The notes beneath the pieces are model-generated. The model worked only from the letters and a program-made list of their open reading frames with translations. It was not told the origin of the DNA and searched no databases. DNA of 64,000 nucleotides from Pelagicoccus mobilis (lineage in GTDB: Bacteria > Verrucomicrobiota > Verrucomicrobiia > Opitutales > Opitutaceae), in NCBI RefSeq assembly GCF_016595505.1, contig NZ_JAENIL010000011.1, positions 62,001 to 126,000 of the forward strand. The letters run 5' to 3'. Position 1 is the first letter of the stretch, and every line of letters begins with the position of its first letter. Below, in pieces: positions 44,979 to 54,277 of the stretch. Position numbers and translations under genes: made by a program.

Positions 44979-47654
44979 ATGCGTGGTAGGATTTGGAGAT
45001 CGCTTTCTATACTGCTGTGCGTGTGCGGGTGGAGTTTGGAGGCTCAAGAGGAGCAGCCTGCGATTCCCTTGACGGAGGTGGTTGACGCGGTCGAGCTGCG
45101 TGATGTGGGGGATGCCTATCTGCTTGCTGGGCAGGCTCGCCGAGCGTTGGAGGCGGGAATCTACGATTTGAGCTATTCGCTTGGGGTCGATGCGGCTGCT
45201 TTGACTGACTCCGACGGGGTGGATTTCGACAATGCTTTGGTGATCGTGGATTCGTTGCTGGCGATGACCGAGTGGGTGGAGGCTAGGTCTCGTTTAGGGG
45301 AGTTGGCGAGTTTGGATGGGGCGCCGCTTGCCCGGCTTGATTTGCGGGAGGCTATGGTCGAGTATGCGGAAGGGGATGTGGATGCCGTGGATGAGAGGTT
45401 GTTGGGCCTTTCGATCGGGGCTTTAGGGGGCGACGATCTGGCGTGGTTTTGGTTTTTGCGTGGGTGGACTGTATTGAGGTTAGGCGATCGGGACGGTGCG
45501 GCTGCTTCGTTCGAGTCGGCGAGGAGTGCGGCTGGGGATGCGTCTCCGGCGTTGGCGGCCCAGATCAATTATCTGATCTTTCGTAGTTTGCTGGAGTCGA
45601 ATACGGCGAATGCCTCGACGATCCCGCAGTTGCAGAACGCTTTGCTGGAGAACGCGGGGCGAGAGGTGCGATTCGTTTACGCCCAGCAGTTGGCGGCTTT
45701 GCTTTTTGATGCGGGGAATGCGGATGCTGCGATTGGCCTGATAGGGCGGAGCTTGGCGGAGCTGCCTGACGGAATGGGGCGTGTGCGGGCGCAGTTTCAA
45801 TTGCTGGCTTCGATGGCTGGCGGATTGGGTCGGGTGGAAGGTCGCCAGGCTTTGGCGGAGTTGCTGGAGGCTAACCAATATCCTGATTTGATGAGCATCG
45901 CCTTGCAGCAGGCGTTTCGTAGGGCTCGCGCGGGAGACGAAGCTGCGGAGCTGGTTGTGTGGACGCAATTGGATGGGATGATCGAAGGGGAGCCGGAGCA
46001 TCTCTTGCTCGACCAAGCGCTTTATTACAGGTCGGTTTTTAAATTTCTCGAAGGAGACTTCGTGGGCGCGGAGGAGGATGCCTCTGAGTTGCAGAGAAGG
46101 TTTCCGAATTCTTCCTACCGCCGCGGGATGCTTGCGTTGCAGGCTTCGTCGGCTTGGAACCGCAAGCGGTATCGGACGGCGGCGAGTCGTTTGCAGACGA
46201 TGCGTTCCGAGTTTGCGGATTTGGAGAGGGACTATCGGCTATCGGCTTTGATCGCGGACTGTTATTTGCGAGCTGGATTGCAGTCGAACACGCGGGAGGA
46301 TTTCGCGAATGCGGCGGAAGGGTATGCGACTGCGATCTCGAATGTGTCGGACGAGTCCCAAGGCGCTCCTTTGTATTTCCAGATGGTGGATGCTCGTTTG
46401 CAGGCAGGGCAGCTTGATCTCGCTCTGGAGGCTATCGACGACTCGGATCTTCAGAGCTTGGCGGGGGCGGAGATGGTTTGGCGGACCCAGTGGCTGGTTT
46501 TGAAGGAGCTTCGCCGGGTGGGCCGGGCTGATGAAGCTTATGACAGGGCGCAGGAGGCGGTGTTGGGGGAGTCGGAGGACCCGCTCTTGAAGCTGCGTTT
46601 GCTGTGGTTGACTGCTCGTCTTTCGGTGGTGTCTGGCGATTCTGAATACACTTACGATTGGGTGCGTGAGATTGAGGATTTCGTGCAGCGGGAGAGTTTG
46701 TCGGATGCGGATCCTGATTTGTTGAATAAGGTTTTGGCGAGTAGTTTGCTGTCCTTGTCCGAGTCGCATTTCGCTCTCGAAGAGCCGGAGGAGGCGGTCG
46801 CTTTGCTCGAGCGTTTGCGTGAGGAGTATCCTGGATACGAGTCGGCTTTGTTGTCGTATATCTCGCATGCTCGTTATCTGTCGCGAGAGAATCGTACGGT
46901 GGAGGCTCAGCAGTTGCTGGTGTCGTTAGCGGATGAATACAGTGATCATCGCTTGGCTCCATCTGCTCTTTTGGAGGCGGCTCTCAATGCGGTGCGTCGC
47001 GGTCAGGATACGTATCTGGATGAGGCGACGAAGCTGTTGCAGCGGATCGCGACGGACTATCCGGATTCGGAGATCGTGTTTCAGGCTCGTCTGATGCAGG
47101 CGGACTTGTTGCGTCGCCTGAACAAGTTTGGCTCGGCGGAGCAGATCTATTATTTGTTGGAGAACGAGTACGCTGATCGGCCGGATCGTTTTCTGGCGCA
47201 GATGTCGATGGCGGATACGTTGTTGGCGCAGGCGAACGAGGATGAGAGCAAGTTCGATGGCGCGGTGTCTCGCCTGGAGCTGCTCATGGATCTGCCGGAA
47301 ACGACGTTGGGTCCGTTGGTGAACGAGTTGGATTTGCAAGTGGAGGCGGGGTATAAGCTCGCGCAGGCTTGGCGTTCGCGAGGCGAGAGTATGAGGGCGA
47401 AGCGTTTGTTTTGGCAGCTCTACGATCGGATGTTTAGCGAGGAGCTCCGGATTCGTGAGTTGGGGCCGAAGGGGCGCTATTGGATTTCTCGTTGTTTGTT
47501 TGGCTTGGCGGAAATCTCGAAGGAAGAGGGGAAGGTGGACCAGGCGAATTTGTTTTACGAGAAGGTGATCGAGCATCGTCTCAATGGAGTGGAGCTCGCT
47601 CGCAGGCGTTTGGAGTTCCGTGGATCGGAGGAGGGGGATCCGGTCGCGAATTAG
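44979..47654 (+). CDS. Large secreted TPR protein of the ExbB/ExbD operon
   Basis: 891 residues. N-terminal signal RIWRSLSILLCVCGWSLEAQ, ending near AQ. The rest is helical solenoid with many TPR-like units: DAYLLAGQARRALEAGIYDL, DLAWFWFLRGWTVLRLGDRD, DPDLLNKVLASSLLSLSESH, YLSRENRTVEAQQLLVSLAD and FGSAEQIYYLLENEYADRPD. It should sit in the periplasm and hold other proteins. First gene of four; ExbB starts 48 bases after it. TPR partners of ExbBD-type motors are known from Bacteroidota and deltaproteobacteria, and it may connect the motor to cell-envelope or polysaccharide uptake. No specific substrate known. Confidence 0.88.
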   Translation: MRGRIWRSLSILLCVCGWSLEAQEEQPAIPLTEVVDAVELRDVGDAYLLAGQARRALEAGIYDLSYSLGVDAAALTDSDGVDFDNALVIVDSLLAMTEWVEARSRLGELASLDGAPLARLDLREAMVEYAEGDVDAVDERLLGLSIGALGGDDLAWFWFLRGWTVLRLGDRDGAAASFESARSAAGDASPALAAQINYLIFRSLLESNTANASTIPQLQNALLENAGREVRFVYAQQLAALLFDAGNADAAIGLIGRSLAELPDGMGRVRAQFQLLASMAGGLGRVEGRQALAELLEANQYPDLMSIALQQAFRRARAGDEAAELVVWTQLDGMIEGEPEHLLLDQALYYRSVFKFLEGDFVGAEEDASELQRRFPNSSYRRGMLALQASSAWNRKRYRTAASRLQTMRSEFADLERDYRLSALIADCYLRAGLQSNTREDFANAAEGYATAISNVSDESQGAPLYFQMVDARLQAGQLDLALEAIDDSDLQSLAGAEMVWRTQWLVLKELRRVGRADEAYDRAQEAVLGESEDPLLKLRLLWLTARLSVVSGDSEYTYDWVREIEDFVQRESLSDADPDLLNKVLASSLLSLSESHFALEEPEEAVALLERLREEYPGYESALLSYISHARYLSRENRTVEAQQLLVSLADEYSDHRLAPSALLEAALNAVRRGQDTYLDEATKLLQRIATDYPDSEIVFQARLMQADLLRRLNKFGSAEQIYYLLENEYADRPDRFLAQMSMADTLLAQANEDESKFDGAVSRLELLMDLPETTLGPLVNELDLQVEAGYKLAQAWRSRGESMRAKRLFWQLYDRMFSEELRIRELGPKGRYWISRCLFGLAEISKEEGKVDQANLFYEKVIEHRLNGVELARRRLEFRGSEEGDPVAN

Positions 47655-47702
47655 GTTGCTAAGCCTTGGGGCTTGGCTCGTTTTTTAGGTACCTGTATTT
47701 AG

Positions 47703-48416
47703 ATGGAATCGCTGCAGATAGAGTTGTTTGATACCTTCCGCCAAGGCGGTCTGGTTATGTGGCCGCTGTTCGCCTTGAGTTTGGTGGCTTTGGTGGTGTT
47801 TGTGGAGCGTTTGCTGTTTTTGCACCGCAACCAGATTCGTTCGAAGGAGTTTCTTTCTGGAATCGAGAATTCGCTGAGCAAGGGGCGCTTGATCGAGGCG
47901 TTGACGATTTGTCAGGACACGCCGGGTCCGGCGGCTTCGATGGTGAAGGCGGGCTTGATGAGTTTTCGCGAGAGCAATGCGGAGATTCGAGAGGTGGTTC
48001 GCGAGGCGGCGGTGGTCGAGCTTGCTCCTGTGAAGCGTCGGGTGGGGGTGCTTTATGCGGTGGCCCAGGTCGCCCCGATCTTTGGGCTGCTCGGAACGGT
48101 GATCGGGATGATAGATAGTTTTATGCAGTACGAGCAGCAGGGCGTGTATGTGCATGCCGGCCACTTGGCGGCGGGAGGTTGGCAGGCTTTGATCAGCACG
48201 GCCACGGGGTTGGCTTTGGCGGCGGTCGCGATCATGGCTCATCATTTTTTGGTGGGGCGTATTCGTACGGTGGTGCTGGAGATGGAATGGCTGGCTCAAG
48301 AGTTGGTCGTAATTTTTACACGGGTCAAAAATGGTCCGGACTCAGAGATGACGGACGCGTTTGCGAGCGATTTGAGCGATGTTGAAGCTGGAAGCGGAAC
48401 TACCGAAGAGGGCTAG
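47703..48416 (+). CDS. ExbB/TolQ-family proton channel protein
   Basis: 237 residues. Three membrane segments: about 17-37 (MWPLFALSLVALVVFVERLL), 115-140 (GVLYAVAQVAPIFGLLGTVIGM) and 160-185 (AGGWQALISTATGLALAAVAIMAHHFLV, in parts). The ExbB core GLLGTVIGMI and ISTATGLALAAVAI is clear. With ExbD it forms a proton-driven motor in the inner membrane that powers a TonB-like protein. Its stop lies 38 bases inside the next gene, which signals coupled translation. Confidence 0.94.
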   Translation: MESLQIELFDTFRQGGLVMWPLFALSLVALVVFVERLLFLHRNQIRSKEFLSGIENSLSKGRLIEALTICQDTPGPAASMVKAGLMSFRESNAEIREVVREAAVVELAPVKRRVGVLYAVAQVAPIFGLLGTVIGMIDSFMQYEQQGVYVHAGHLAAGGWQALISTATGLALAAVAIMAHHFLVGRIRTVVLEMEWLAQELVVIFTRVKNGPDSEMTDAFASDLSDVEAGSGTTEEG

Positions 48417-48819
48417 GCTGAGCTTTTGGCCGTTTCTCGATCTTTGCGTGATCGGGATGTTCTTTGTGCTTTTCAGCTCGAAGTTCGTGATGGCGCCTGG
48501 ACTGACTCTGGCTTTGCCGAAGGTGGAGTCTTCGCAGGTGGCGATCGCTCCGATCTACGAGATCGTGACCGTGACTGAGGTGAAGGGGGAGGAGATGATC
48601 TTCTTTCAGGACAGCGTTTTGAATCTCGACTCGTTGGAGAAGTTGCTGGTCAAGCGAGGCGGGGCTCCCGAGGGCGCTACGCTTTTGGTGAAGGCGGATA
48701 TTGCGGTCTCGATGAAGACTTTGAGTTCGCTTAGTCAGCTGGCGATCGATGCGGGGTATTTGAAGGTGCAGCTTGCTACGGATGATCGACGGCCTGGCGA
48801 GGGGGCGTTTGCGAACTGA
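48379..48819 (+). CDS. ExbD/TolR-family protein
   Basis: 146 residues. One membrane segment at about 18-38 (PFLDLCVIGMFFVLFSSKFV) with D21 in the position of the essential ExbD Asp. A periplasmic ExbD fold follows (LPKVESSQVA, GGAPEGATLLVKADIAVSMKT in parts, LSQLAIDAGYLKVQLAT). It starts inside the ExbB gene by 38 bases; its stop TGA shares its A with the next ATG. Confidence 0.9.
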   Translation: MLKLEAELPKRARLSFWPFLDLCVIGMFFVLFSSKFVMAPGLTLALPKVESSQVAIAPIYEIVTVTEVKGEEMIFFQDSVLNLDSLEKLLVKRGGAPEGATLLVKADIAVSMKTLSSLSQLAIDAGYLKVQLATDDRRPGEGAFAN

Positions 48820-49577
48820 TGAAGAGCGGGAAACGCAGGTTTGGTCGAACCATGCGTTGGACCTGGGCGCTGGTTGTGGCGGTGCTGGTACACATCTCTT
48901 TGTATTGGGGGGTGGCGTTGACTCGTAGTAGCGACCAGGCTTTGAAGCGCCAGGCTAGGCAGTTTACTGAGATCCAGTATTTTGACGCGAAGACTGCGGA
49001 GCGATCGATCGCTTTGGGACAGCAGATGACGCTATTTGACCCGCGGCCGTTGTTGCTGCCGACGGAGTGGAACGCTTCCAATGTGGCGAACTTGCTTGGG
49101 ACGTGGCAGGAGGAGGCTGAGATTTTCCCTCCGTTTCCGCAGATGTTCGAGTTGAAGGACGGGAATTATGTGGACGATTTTGGGAATGTGCCGGCTGAAT
49201 ACGACCGATTATCGTCGGCTCAGGTGGAGTTTGTGTTTCCTCCGTTTCGGGAGTTGGGCAGACGAGAGTCGAGCGTAGGCTTCGAGGACGAGCAAGGGAT
49301 GTCGATCGTATTGGTCGACCCGCTGTCCGGATCCGAGCTTTCGCGCACCTATATATATAATGAAGCGGTGATGGCTTTGGAGGAGGCTTGGCCCGAGCGG
49401 GGACCGTCGACTTTTATGGCGACGGTTGAGGATAGTTTTCATGTGGGGGGATTGGCGGTTTTGGCTAGCTCAGGCTTCGACGAGGCTGATCGCGATATCG
49501 GTCGGATAGCCTACGCGAATTTCGCTCGTTTGGGGGCCTTGGATGATGGGATTTACTTGCTGGAAATCGTGCCGTGA
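48819..49577 (+). CDS. TonB-like protein, no Pro-rich linker
   Basis: 252 residues. One membrane segment at about 14-32 after a basic start (KSGKRRFGRTMRWTWALVVA), with the His in AVLVHISLYW that TonB proteins carry in the helix (S-x-x-x-H type). The middle has no Pro-Glu/Pro-Lys stretch. The last 75 residues resemble a TonB C-terminal domain in layout: AVMALEEAWPERG, FMATVEDSFHVGGLAVLASSG, DRDIGRIAYANFA, and GIYLLEIVP at the end. It should transmit energy from ExbBD to an outer-membrane partner. Start overlaps the ExbD stop by one base. The TonB assignment is from pattern and context. Confidence 0.75.
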   Translation: MKSGKRRFGRTMRWTWALVVAVLVHISLYWGVALTRSSDQALKRQARQFTEIQYFDAKTAERSIALGQQMTLFDPRPLLLPTEWNASNVANLLGTWQEEAEIFPPFPQMFELKDGNYVDDFGNVPAEYDRLSSAQVEFVFPPFRELGRRESSVGFEDEQGMSIVLVDPLSGSELSRTYIYNEAVMALEEAWPERGPSTFMATVEDSFHVGGLAVLASSGFDEADRDIGRIAYANFARLGALDDGIYLLEIVP

Positions 49578-49670
49578 GATGCCCCGAAAATTTGTTGATA
49601 TTGTAGTTGACGGCCAAAAATGGCCTGCGCATGTTCTCACTTCTTTTTTTCCAGATCCACTTCTCGAAAG

Positions 49671-49746
<76 letters not shown>

Positions 49747-49825
49747 TTTCGAGGTCGATCGGTTTCGTCGATGGGTCGAAAATTTCCAGAAACCACTTTA
49801 ATACACACCTAACTCAGAATCAAAA

Positions 49826-51016
49826 ATGGCTAAAGGAACCTTCGAAAGAACGAAACCACACGTAAACGTTGGCACCATCGGACACGTTGACCACGGTAAG
49901 ACTACGCTGACAACTTCTATCTTGGCCGTACAGGCGGGCAAGGGATTGGCAGAGCTCAAGTCTTACTCTGACATCGCCAAGGGTGGTACCGTTCGTGACG
50001 AAACTAAGGTTGTAACAATCTCTGTTGCTCACGTTGAGTACGAGTCTGACAAGCGTCACTACGCTCACGTTGACTGCCCAGGTCACGCGGACTTCGTTAA
50101 GAACATGATCACTGGTGCTGCTCAGATGGACGGCGCGATCCTCGTATGTTCTGCTTCTGATGGCCCTATGCCACAGACTCGCGAGCACATCCTCCTCGCT
50201 CGTCAGGTAGGTGTTCCAACAATCGTTGTATTCCTCAACAAGTGCGACCTCATCGACGACGAAGAGCTTCTCGAGCTCGTTGAAATGGAAGTTCGCGAAC
50301 TTCTCGACAAGTACGAGTTCCCAGGTGACGACGCAACAGTTGTTCGTGGTTCTGCTCTTCAAGCTCTCGAAGGTACTGACTTCGGCAAGCAGTGCATCCA
50401 GGAGCTTATGGACGCGATCGACACAGATATCGCTGAGCCAGAGCGCGAAATCGACAAGCCTTTCCTCATGTCTGTAGAAGACGTGTTCTCCATCACTGGT
50501 CGTGGTACAGTTGCTACTGGTCGTATCGAGCGTGGTGTGATCAAGGTTGGTGAAGAAATTGAAATCGTTGGTCTCAAGGACACTCAGAAGTCTACAGTTA
50601 CTGGTGTTGAGATGTTCCGCAAGATGCTCGACCAAGGTCAAGCTGGTGACAATGTAGGTATCCTTCTCCGCGGTATCGACAAGGACGCTATCGAGCGTGG
50701 TCAAGTTCTCGCGAAGCCAGGTTCTATCACTCCTCATAAGAAGGGTAAGGCTGAAATCTACGTTCTCTCTAAGGACGAAGGCGGACGTCACACTCCATTC
50801 TTCAATGGCTACCGTCCACAGTTCTACTTCCGTACAACTGACGTGACTGGTGTATGTGAACTTCCAGAAGGTGTTGAAATGGTTATGCCAGGTGACAACG
50901 TTTCTATCGAAGTTTCCCTCACTAAGCCAATCGCGATGGAAGCTGGTCAGCGTTTCGCGATCCGTGAAGGTGGCCGCACGATCGGTGCTGGTCGTATCAC
51001 TGCGATCGTCGAGTAA
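49826..51016 (+). CDS. tuf: Elongation factor Tu
   Basis: 396 residues. It carries aminoacyl-tRNA to the ribosome as a GTPase. G1 [12 protein letters not shown]3 [14 protein letters not shown]4 [10 protein letters not shown] and the C-terminal barrel ending [11 protein letters not shown]. The codon use differs sharply from the accessory genes: Leu is mostly CTC or CTT, and frequent GTT, GGT and AAG, as expected for the most abundant protein. Flanked by tRNA-Thr and tRNA-Trp. Only copy in the window; no rpsL/rpsG/fusA here. Confidence 0.98.
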   Translation: MAKGTFERTKPHVNVGTIGHVDHGKTTLTTSILAVQAGKGLAELKSYSDIAKGGTVRDETKVVTISVAHVEYESDKRHYAHVDCPGHADFVKNMITGAAQMDGAILVCSASDGPMPQTREHILLARQVGVPTIVVFLNKCDLIDDEELLELVEMEVRELLDKYEFPGDDATVVRGSALQALEGTDFGKQCIQELMDAIDTDIAEPEREIDKPFLMSVEDVFSITGRGTVATGRIERGVIKVGEEIEIVGLKDTQKSTVTGVEMFRKMLDQGQAGDNVGILLRGIDKDAIERGQVLAKPGSITPHKKGKAEIYVLSKDEGGRHTPFFNGYRPQFYFRTTDVTGVCELPEGVEMVMPGDNVSIEVSLTKPIAMEAGQRFAIREGGRTIGAGRITAIVE

Positions 51017-51092
51017 GTTCTGACTTAACTTTTTATCCTTTGCCGGAGCCCGTCCCTCGGGTTCCGGCGATTGTATTTCTCTTTTTTGGCAT

Positions 51093-51168
51093 AGGGTAGT
51101 GGCTCAATTGGTAGAGCATCGGTCTCCAAAACCGAGGGTTGGGGGTTCGAGTCCCTCCTGCCCTGCCA
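51093..51168 (+). tRNA. tRNA-Trp (anticodon CCA)
   Basis: 76 bases with encoded CCA. Acceptor AGGGTAG pairs with CTGCCCT over seven positions including one wobble. Anticodon loop CTCCAAA between TCGGT and ACCGA gives CCA. T-arm GGGGGTTCGAGTCCCTC. Ends 13 bases before secE. Confidence 0.97.
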
Positions 51169-51181
51169 TTCTTTTTATAAA

Positions 51182-51385
51182 ATGAAAAATCCGTTCCGCA
51201 GTATTCGCATCTTTACCAGTGAAACGATCACGGAGCTCAAGAAGGCGACTTGGCCTTCCTTGTCTGAGCTTCGCGAGTCGACCTTTGTTGTGCTCATCGC
51301 GATTGCAATCATGGGTCTCTTCGTGGCTGTGGCGGACTTTTCTATAGCGAACGTCGTGAATCTGTTCACGAGCTGGATGCGCTAA
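51182..51385 (+). CDS. secE: Preprotein translocase subunit SecE
   Basis: 67 residues, single-helix short form. The conserved amphipathic stretch ETITELKKATWPSLSELRES precedes one membrane helix (TFVVLIAIAIMGLFVAVADF). It clamps SecY in the translocon. 13 bases after tRNA-Trp and 23 before nusG, the classical order. Confidence 0.96.
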   Translation: MKNPFRSIRIFTSETITELKKATWPSLSELRESTFVVLIAIAIMGLFVAVADFSIANVVNLFTSWMR

Positions 51386-51408
51386 ACCCAACTTCTTCCC
51401 GTATTCGA

Positions 51409-51984
51409 ATGTCTGAAACCAGCGCAAAGACAGGCGCCGCATGGTACGTTATCCAAACTCTCTCCAATCAAGAGGGTAAGGTTAAGCGCTATCTGGACAA
51501 GTTCATTAAGGAAGAGGAGATGGAGGAGTTCGTTTTCGAAGTCCTCGTGCCGACTGAGACCGTTACTGAAGTTAAGAACGGCAAGAAGTCTCAGATCGTG
51601 CGTAAATTTTATCCAGGCTACGCTTTCATTCATATGCGTCTCTACGACGAGAATGGAAAGCTTCTCAACAAGCCTTGGTACTTCGTTCGCGAGACTGCGG
51701 GCGTAATCAATTTCGTAGGCGGAGACCGTCCAACGCCTCTCAAAAAAGCTGAGATCGACACGATCCTCAGCCAAGTGGAAGCCGCCACGGGCAAGGAAAC
51801 ACCAAAGGTACAGTTCGAGATCGGAGAAGAGGTCAAAATTACGGATGGCCCATTCCTCAATCTCAATGGCCGCATCGACGAGATCGACCCGGAAAAGGGC
51901 AAGCTCAAGGTGTCGGTATCTATCTTTGGACGATTCACTCCAGTCGAGCTGGAGTATTGGCAAGTCGAACGCTTAACAAGCTAA
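51409..51984 (+). CDS. nusG: Transcription elongation/termination factor NusG
   Basis: 191 residues. NGN domain 10-125 ([30 protein letters not shown] and VINFVGG) and KOW domain 135-191 ([19 protein letters not shown] and [20 protein letters not shown]). It binds RNA polymerase and couples it to ribosomes or Rho. [11 protein letters not shown] is the usual linker to the KOW domain. Four bases before rplK. Confidence 0.97.
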   Translation: MSETSAKTGAAWYVIQTLSNQEGKVKRYLDKFIKEEEMEEFVFEVLVPTETVTEVKNGKKSQIVRKFYPGYAFIHMRLYDENGKLLNKPWYFVRETAGVINFVGGDRPTPLKKAEIDTILSQVEAATGKETPKVQFEIGEEVKITDGPFLNLNGRIDEIDPEKGKLKVSVSIFGRFTPVELEYWQVERLTS

Positions 51985-51988
51985 ACAA

Positions 51989-52414
51989 ATGGCAAAGAAA
52001 GTTACAGGAACCATTCGCCTACAACTCCCTGCCGGCGGCGCAAATCCAGCGCCTCCTGTTGGTCCAGCTCTCGGTGCAGCTGGCGTCAACATCATGGCCT
52101 TCTGTAAGGAGTACAACGCGAAGACACAGGACAAGGCGGGTCTCATCCTTCCAGTCGTAATCACTGTCTACCAAGACAAGTCTTTCACCTTCGTACTGAA
52201 GTCCCCACCGGCATCTGTTCTTCTCAAGAAGGCAGCTGGCTTGGCTAAGGGTTCAGGCGTACCTAACCGCGACAAGGTTGGTAAGGTAACTAAGGCTCAG
52301 ATTCTCGAGATCGTCGAAATGAAAAAGGCCGATCTCAACGCTACGGACCCAGAAGCGGCTTCTCGTATCATCGAGGGTACAGCTCGCTCCATGGGTATCG
52401 AAGTAGAAGGCTAA
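51989..52414 (+). CDS. rplK: Ribosomal protein L11
   Basis: 141 residues. [20 protein letters not shown] is the conserved N-terminal stretch, and the C-terminal rRNA-binding part is [20 protein letters not shown] and [18 protein letters not shown]. It forms the GTPase-associated centre with L10. Four bases after nusG. Followed by a 66-base gap that holds a probable L1-binding site. Confidence 0.98.
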   Translation: MAKKVTGTIRLQLPAGGANPAPPVGPALGAAGVNIMAFCKEYNAKTQDKAGLILPVVITVYQDKSFTFVLKSPPASVLLKKAAGLAKGSGVPNRDKVGKVTKAQILEIVEMKKADLNATDPEAASRIIEGTARSMGIEVEG

Positions 52415-52441
52415 TATAATAGCTAACAAACTAACCTCAAC

Positions 52442-52474
52442 GCGGGAGCCGGGAGGCGTCTGTACCGCAAGGAG
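52442..52474 (+). promoter_or_regulatory. Probable L1 autoregulatory site in the rplK-rplA gap
   Basis: GCGG (52442-52445) and CCGC (52465-52468) form an outer stem around GAGCCGGGAGGC, next to the ribosome site AAGGAG (52469-52474). In many bacteria a GTGGGAG ... CCAC stem at the same place binds L1 and shuts off translation. Recognised by layout, not by a model search. Confidence 0.55.
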
Positions 52475-52480
52475 TGCTAA

Positions 52481-53173
52481 ATGGTAAAACTATCCAAAAA
52501 GTTTCGTGCTGCTGCTGAAGCTGCCGATCTTAGCAAAGAATATACTATCGCGGAAGCGGTAGAGGTCCTTGGCAAGTTGCCAAAGGCGAACTTCGACGAA
52601 ACAATCGAAATCTCCCTCAAGCTTGGAGTTGATCCTCGTAAGGGTGACGAAATGGTTCGTGGAACTGTTATGCTGCCACACGGTAGTGGTAAGACTGTTC
52701 GCGTTCTCGCGTTCACAAACGATCCTGAAGCTGCGAAGGCTGCGGGTGCGACAGAAGCTGGTCTCGAGGACATGATCGCCAAGGTTCAAGGCGGTTGGTT
52801 CGACTTCGACGTAGCGGTTGCGACTCCAGACGCGATGAAGGACGTTCGTAAGATCGCTCGCGTTCTCGGTCCAAAGGGCCTCATGCCAAACCCGAAGGCT
52901 GGTACCGTTTCTCCAGACATCGCGAAGGCGATTACTGAAGTTATGGCGGGTCGTGTTGAGTACAAGGTCGACAAGAACGCTTCTCTCGGAGTTGGCGTTG
53001 GCAAGCGCTCCTTCACTGGCGAGCAGGTTGTAGAAAACCTCACCGCTATCATGGAAGCGATCGGCAAGGCTCGTCCTTCCGTATTCAAGGGCCGCTACAT
53101 CAAGAGCGCATCCATCTCCGCAACTCAAACTCCGGGTATCAAGCTCGCGAGCACGGAGTACGCTAAGTACTAA
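52481..53173 (+). CDS. rplA: Ribosomal protein L1
   Basis: 230 residues. FDETIEISLKLGVDPRKGDE and RGTVMLPHGSGKTVRVLAF lead; the second domain has GPKGLMPNPKAGTVSPDI and VEYKVDKNASLGVGVGKRSF. It binds 23S rRNA at the L1 stalk and represses its own operon. Start ATG is six bases after AAGGAG. Confidence 0.98.
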   Translation: MVKLSKKFRAAAEAADLSKEYTIAEAVEVLGKLPKANFDETIEISLKLGVDPRKGDEMVRGTVMLPHGSGKTVRVLAFTNDPEAAKAAGATEAGLEDMIAKVQGGWFDFDVAVATPDAMKDVRKIARVLGPKGLMPNPKAGTVSPDIAKAITEVMAGRVEYKVDKNASLGVGVGKRSFTGEQVVENLTAIMEAIGKARPSVFKGRYIKSASISATQTPGIKLASTEYAKY

Positions 53174-53193
53174 ACTAAGGAGGTTTACATACC

Positions 53194-53712
53194 ATGAGAC
53201 CTGAAAAGAAATTTCTCGTAGACGAGGTAAACACGCACCTCGACAAGTCCGACTACCTCTTCCTCGCTGATTACGAGCGTTCGACCGTAATCGACATCGC
53301 TGAGCTTCGCGCTGAGCTGACCAAGGAAGAAGCAGAGTTCCACGTTGTTAAGAACAACATCCTCAAGGTCGCCGCGCGTGACCGTGGTTACCCTGAAATC
53401 GACGAACACCTCACTGGACAGAACGCTATCGTAATCGGTGGTAACAACCCATCAGGCGTTGCTAAGGTTCTGACCAAGTTCTTCGACAAGAAGGAAAAGA
53501 TGGACGTTAAGGTTGGCATCCTCGCCTCCCAGCGTCTTGAGAAGGATGAAGTTGTAGCTCTCTCCAAGCTCCCAGGTTTGGATGCTCTCCGTGCTCAGCT
53601 CCTCGGCCTCCTCTCGAAGCCAGCACAAAGCTTGGTATTCGTTATCAACGCGGTACCGCAAAACGTGCTCAACGTACTCCAGGCCAAGGTCGACGCCGAA
53701 GGCGGCGAATAA
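53194..53712 (+). CDS. rplJ: Ribosomal protein L10
   Basis: 172 residues. MRPEKKFLVDEVNTHLDKSD opens it, then EFHVVKNNILKVAARDRG and the C-terminal helix FVINAVPQNVLNVLQAKVDA that carries L7/L12 dimers. Excellent ribosome site AAGGAGGT nine bases before ATG. Only 20 bases separate it from rplA, too short for the usual structured L10 leader at this place. Confidence 0.98.
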   Translation: MRPEKKFLVDEVNTHLDKSDYLFLADYERSTVIDIAELRAELTKEEAEFHVVKNNILKVAARDRGYPEIDEHLTGQNAIVIGGNNPSGVAKVLTKFFDKKEKMDVKVGILASQRLEKDEVVALSKLPGLDALRAQLLGLLSKPAQSLVFVINAVPQNVLNVLQAKVDAEGGE

Positions 53713-53788
53713 GCCTTTTATTCATTTCAAAACTTTCGAGGGCTTGGATGCCTTCGTCTCTAAAAGTAACCATAACAAAAAAGATACA

Positions 53789-53837
53789 GGCTAGGATGCG
53801 TTTGCATCTTAAACGAGGGAAGCTTCCCGAACTAGCC
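53789..53837 (+). promoter_or_regulatory. Probable three-way RNA junction before rplL
   Basis: GGCTAG (53789-53794) pairs with CTAGCC (53832-53837). Inside, GATGC-GTTT-GCATC (53795-53808) and GGGA-AGCT-TCCC (53817-53828) each form a hairpin. It ends 13 bases before the rplL ATG, which lacks a good ribosome site. It may control rplL translation or stabilise the extra L7/L12 message. Confidence 0.65.
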
Positions 53838-53850
53838 GATCACTACGAAG

Positions 53851-54237
53851 ATGGCAGACATCACTAAAGAAGACGTAATCGAATGGCTCAGCGGTCAGTC
53901 CGTGCTCGAAATCGCAGGTCTCGTTAAGGACCTCGAAGAAAAGTGGGGCGTATCCGCAGCTGCTCCTGTAGCTGTTGCTGCAGCACCTGGTGCTGGTGGC
54001 GACGCTGGCGCTCCTGCTGAAGAAAAGACTGAGTTCGACGTAATCCTCGCCGCTGCTGGCGACAAGAAGATCAACGTGATCAAGGAAGTACGTGGAATCA
54101 CCGGTCTCGGACTCAAGGAAGCTAAGGACCTCGTTGAAGGTGCACCAAAGCCTGTTAAGGAAGGTGTATCCAAGGAGGAAGCTGAAGAAGTTAAGTCCAA
54201 GCTCGAAGCTGCTGGCGCTAAGGTCGAAGTTAAGTAA
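53851..54237 (+). CDS. rplL: Ribosomal protein L7/L12
   Basis: 128 residues. N-terminal dimer domain ([20 protein letters not shown] and [11 protein letters not shown]), an Ala/Gly hinge ([18 protein letters not shown]) and the globular C-terminal domain ([20 protein letters not shown] and [19 protein letters not shown]). It recruits translation GTPases as four or six copies. 138 bases after rplJ, a gap that holds a structured element. Confidence 0.98.
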   Translation: MADITKEDVIEWLSGQSVLEIAGLVKDLEEKWGVSAAAPVAVAAAPGAGGDAGAPAEEKTEFDVILAAAGDKKINVIKEVRGITGLGLKEAKDLVEGAPKPVKEGVSKEEAEEVKSKLEAAGAKVEVK

Positions 54238-54277
54238 CCTTTGTTGCACGCTGCTTTACACAGCTTTTTTCATGAGG

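Noticed and set aside
49820-50791. A 323-codon open frame on the minus strand opposite tuf
   Set aside because: It is the exact antisense of a highly codon-biased EF-Tu gene; its product has no motif and the pattern repeats opposite rpoB and rpoC. Codon bias leaves these frames open.
53174-53193. Classical L10 leader between rplA and rplJ
   Set aside because: The gap is only 20 bases and consists mainly of the ribosome site.
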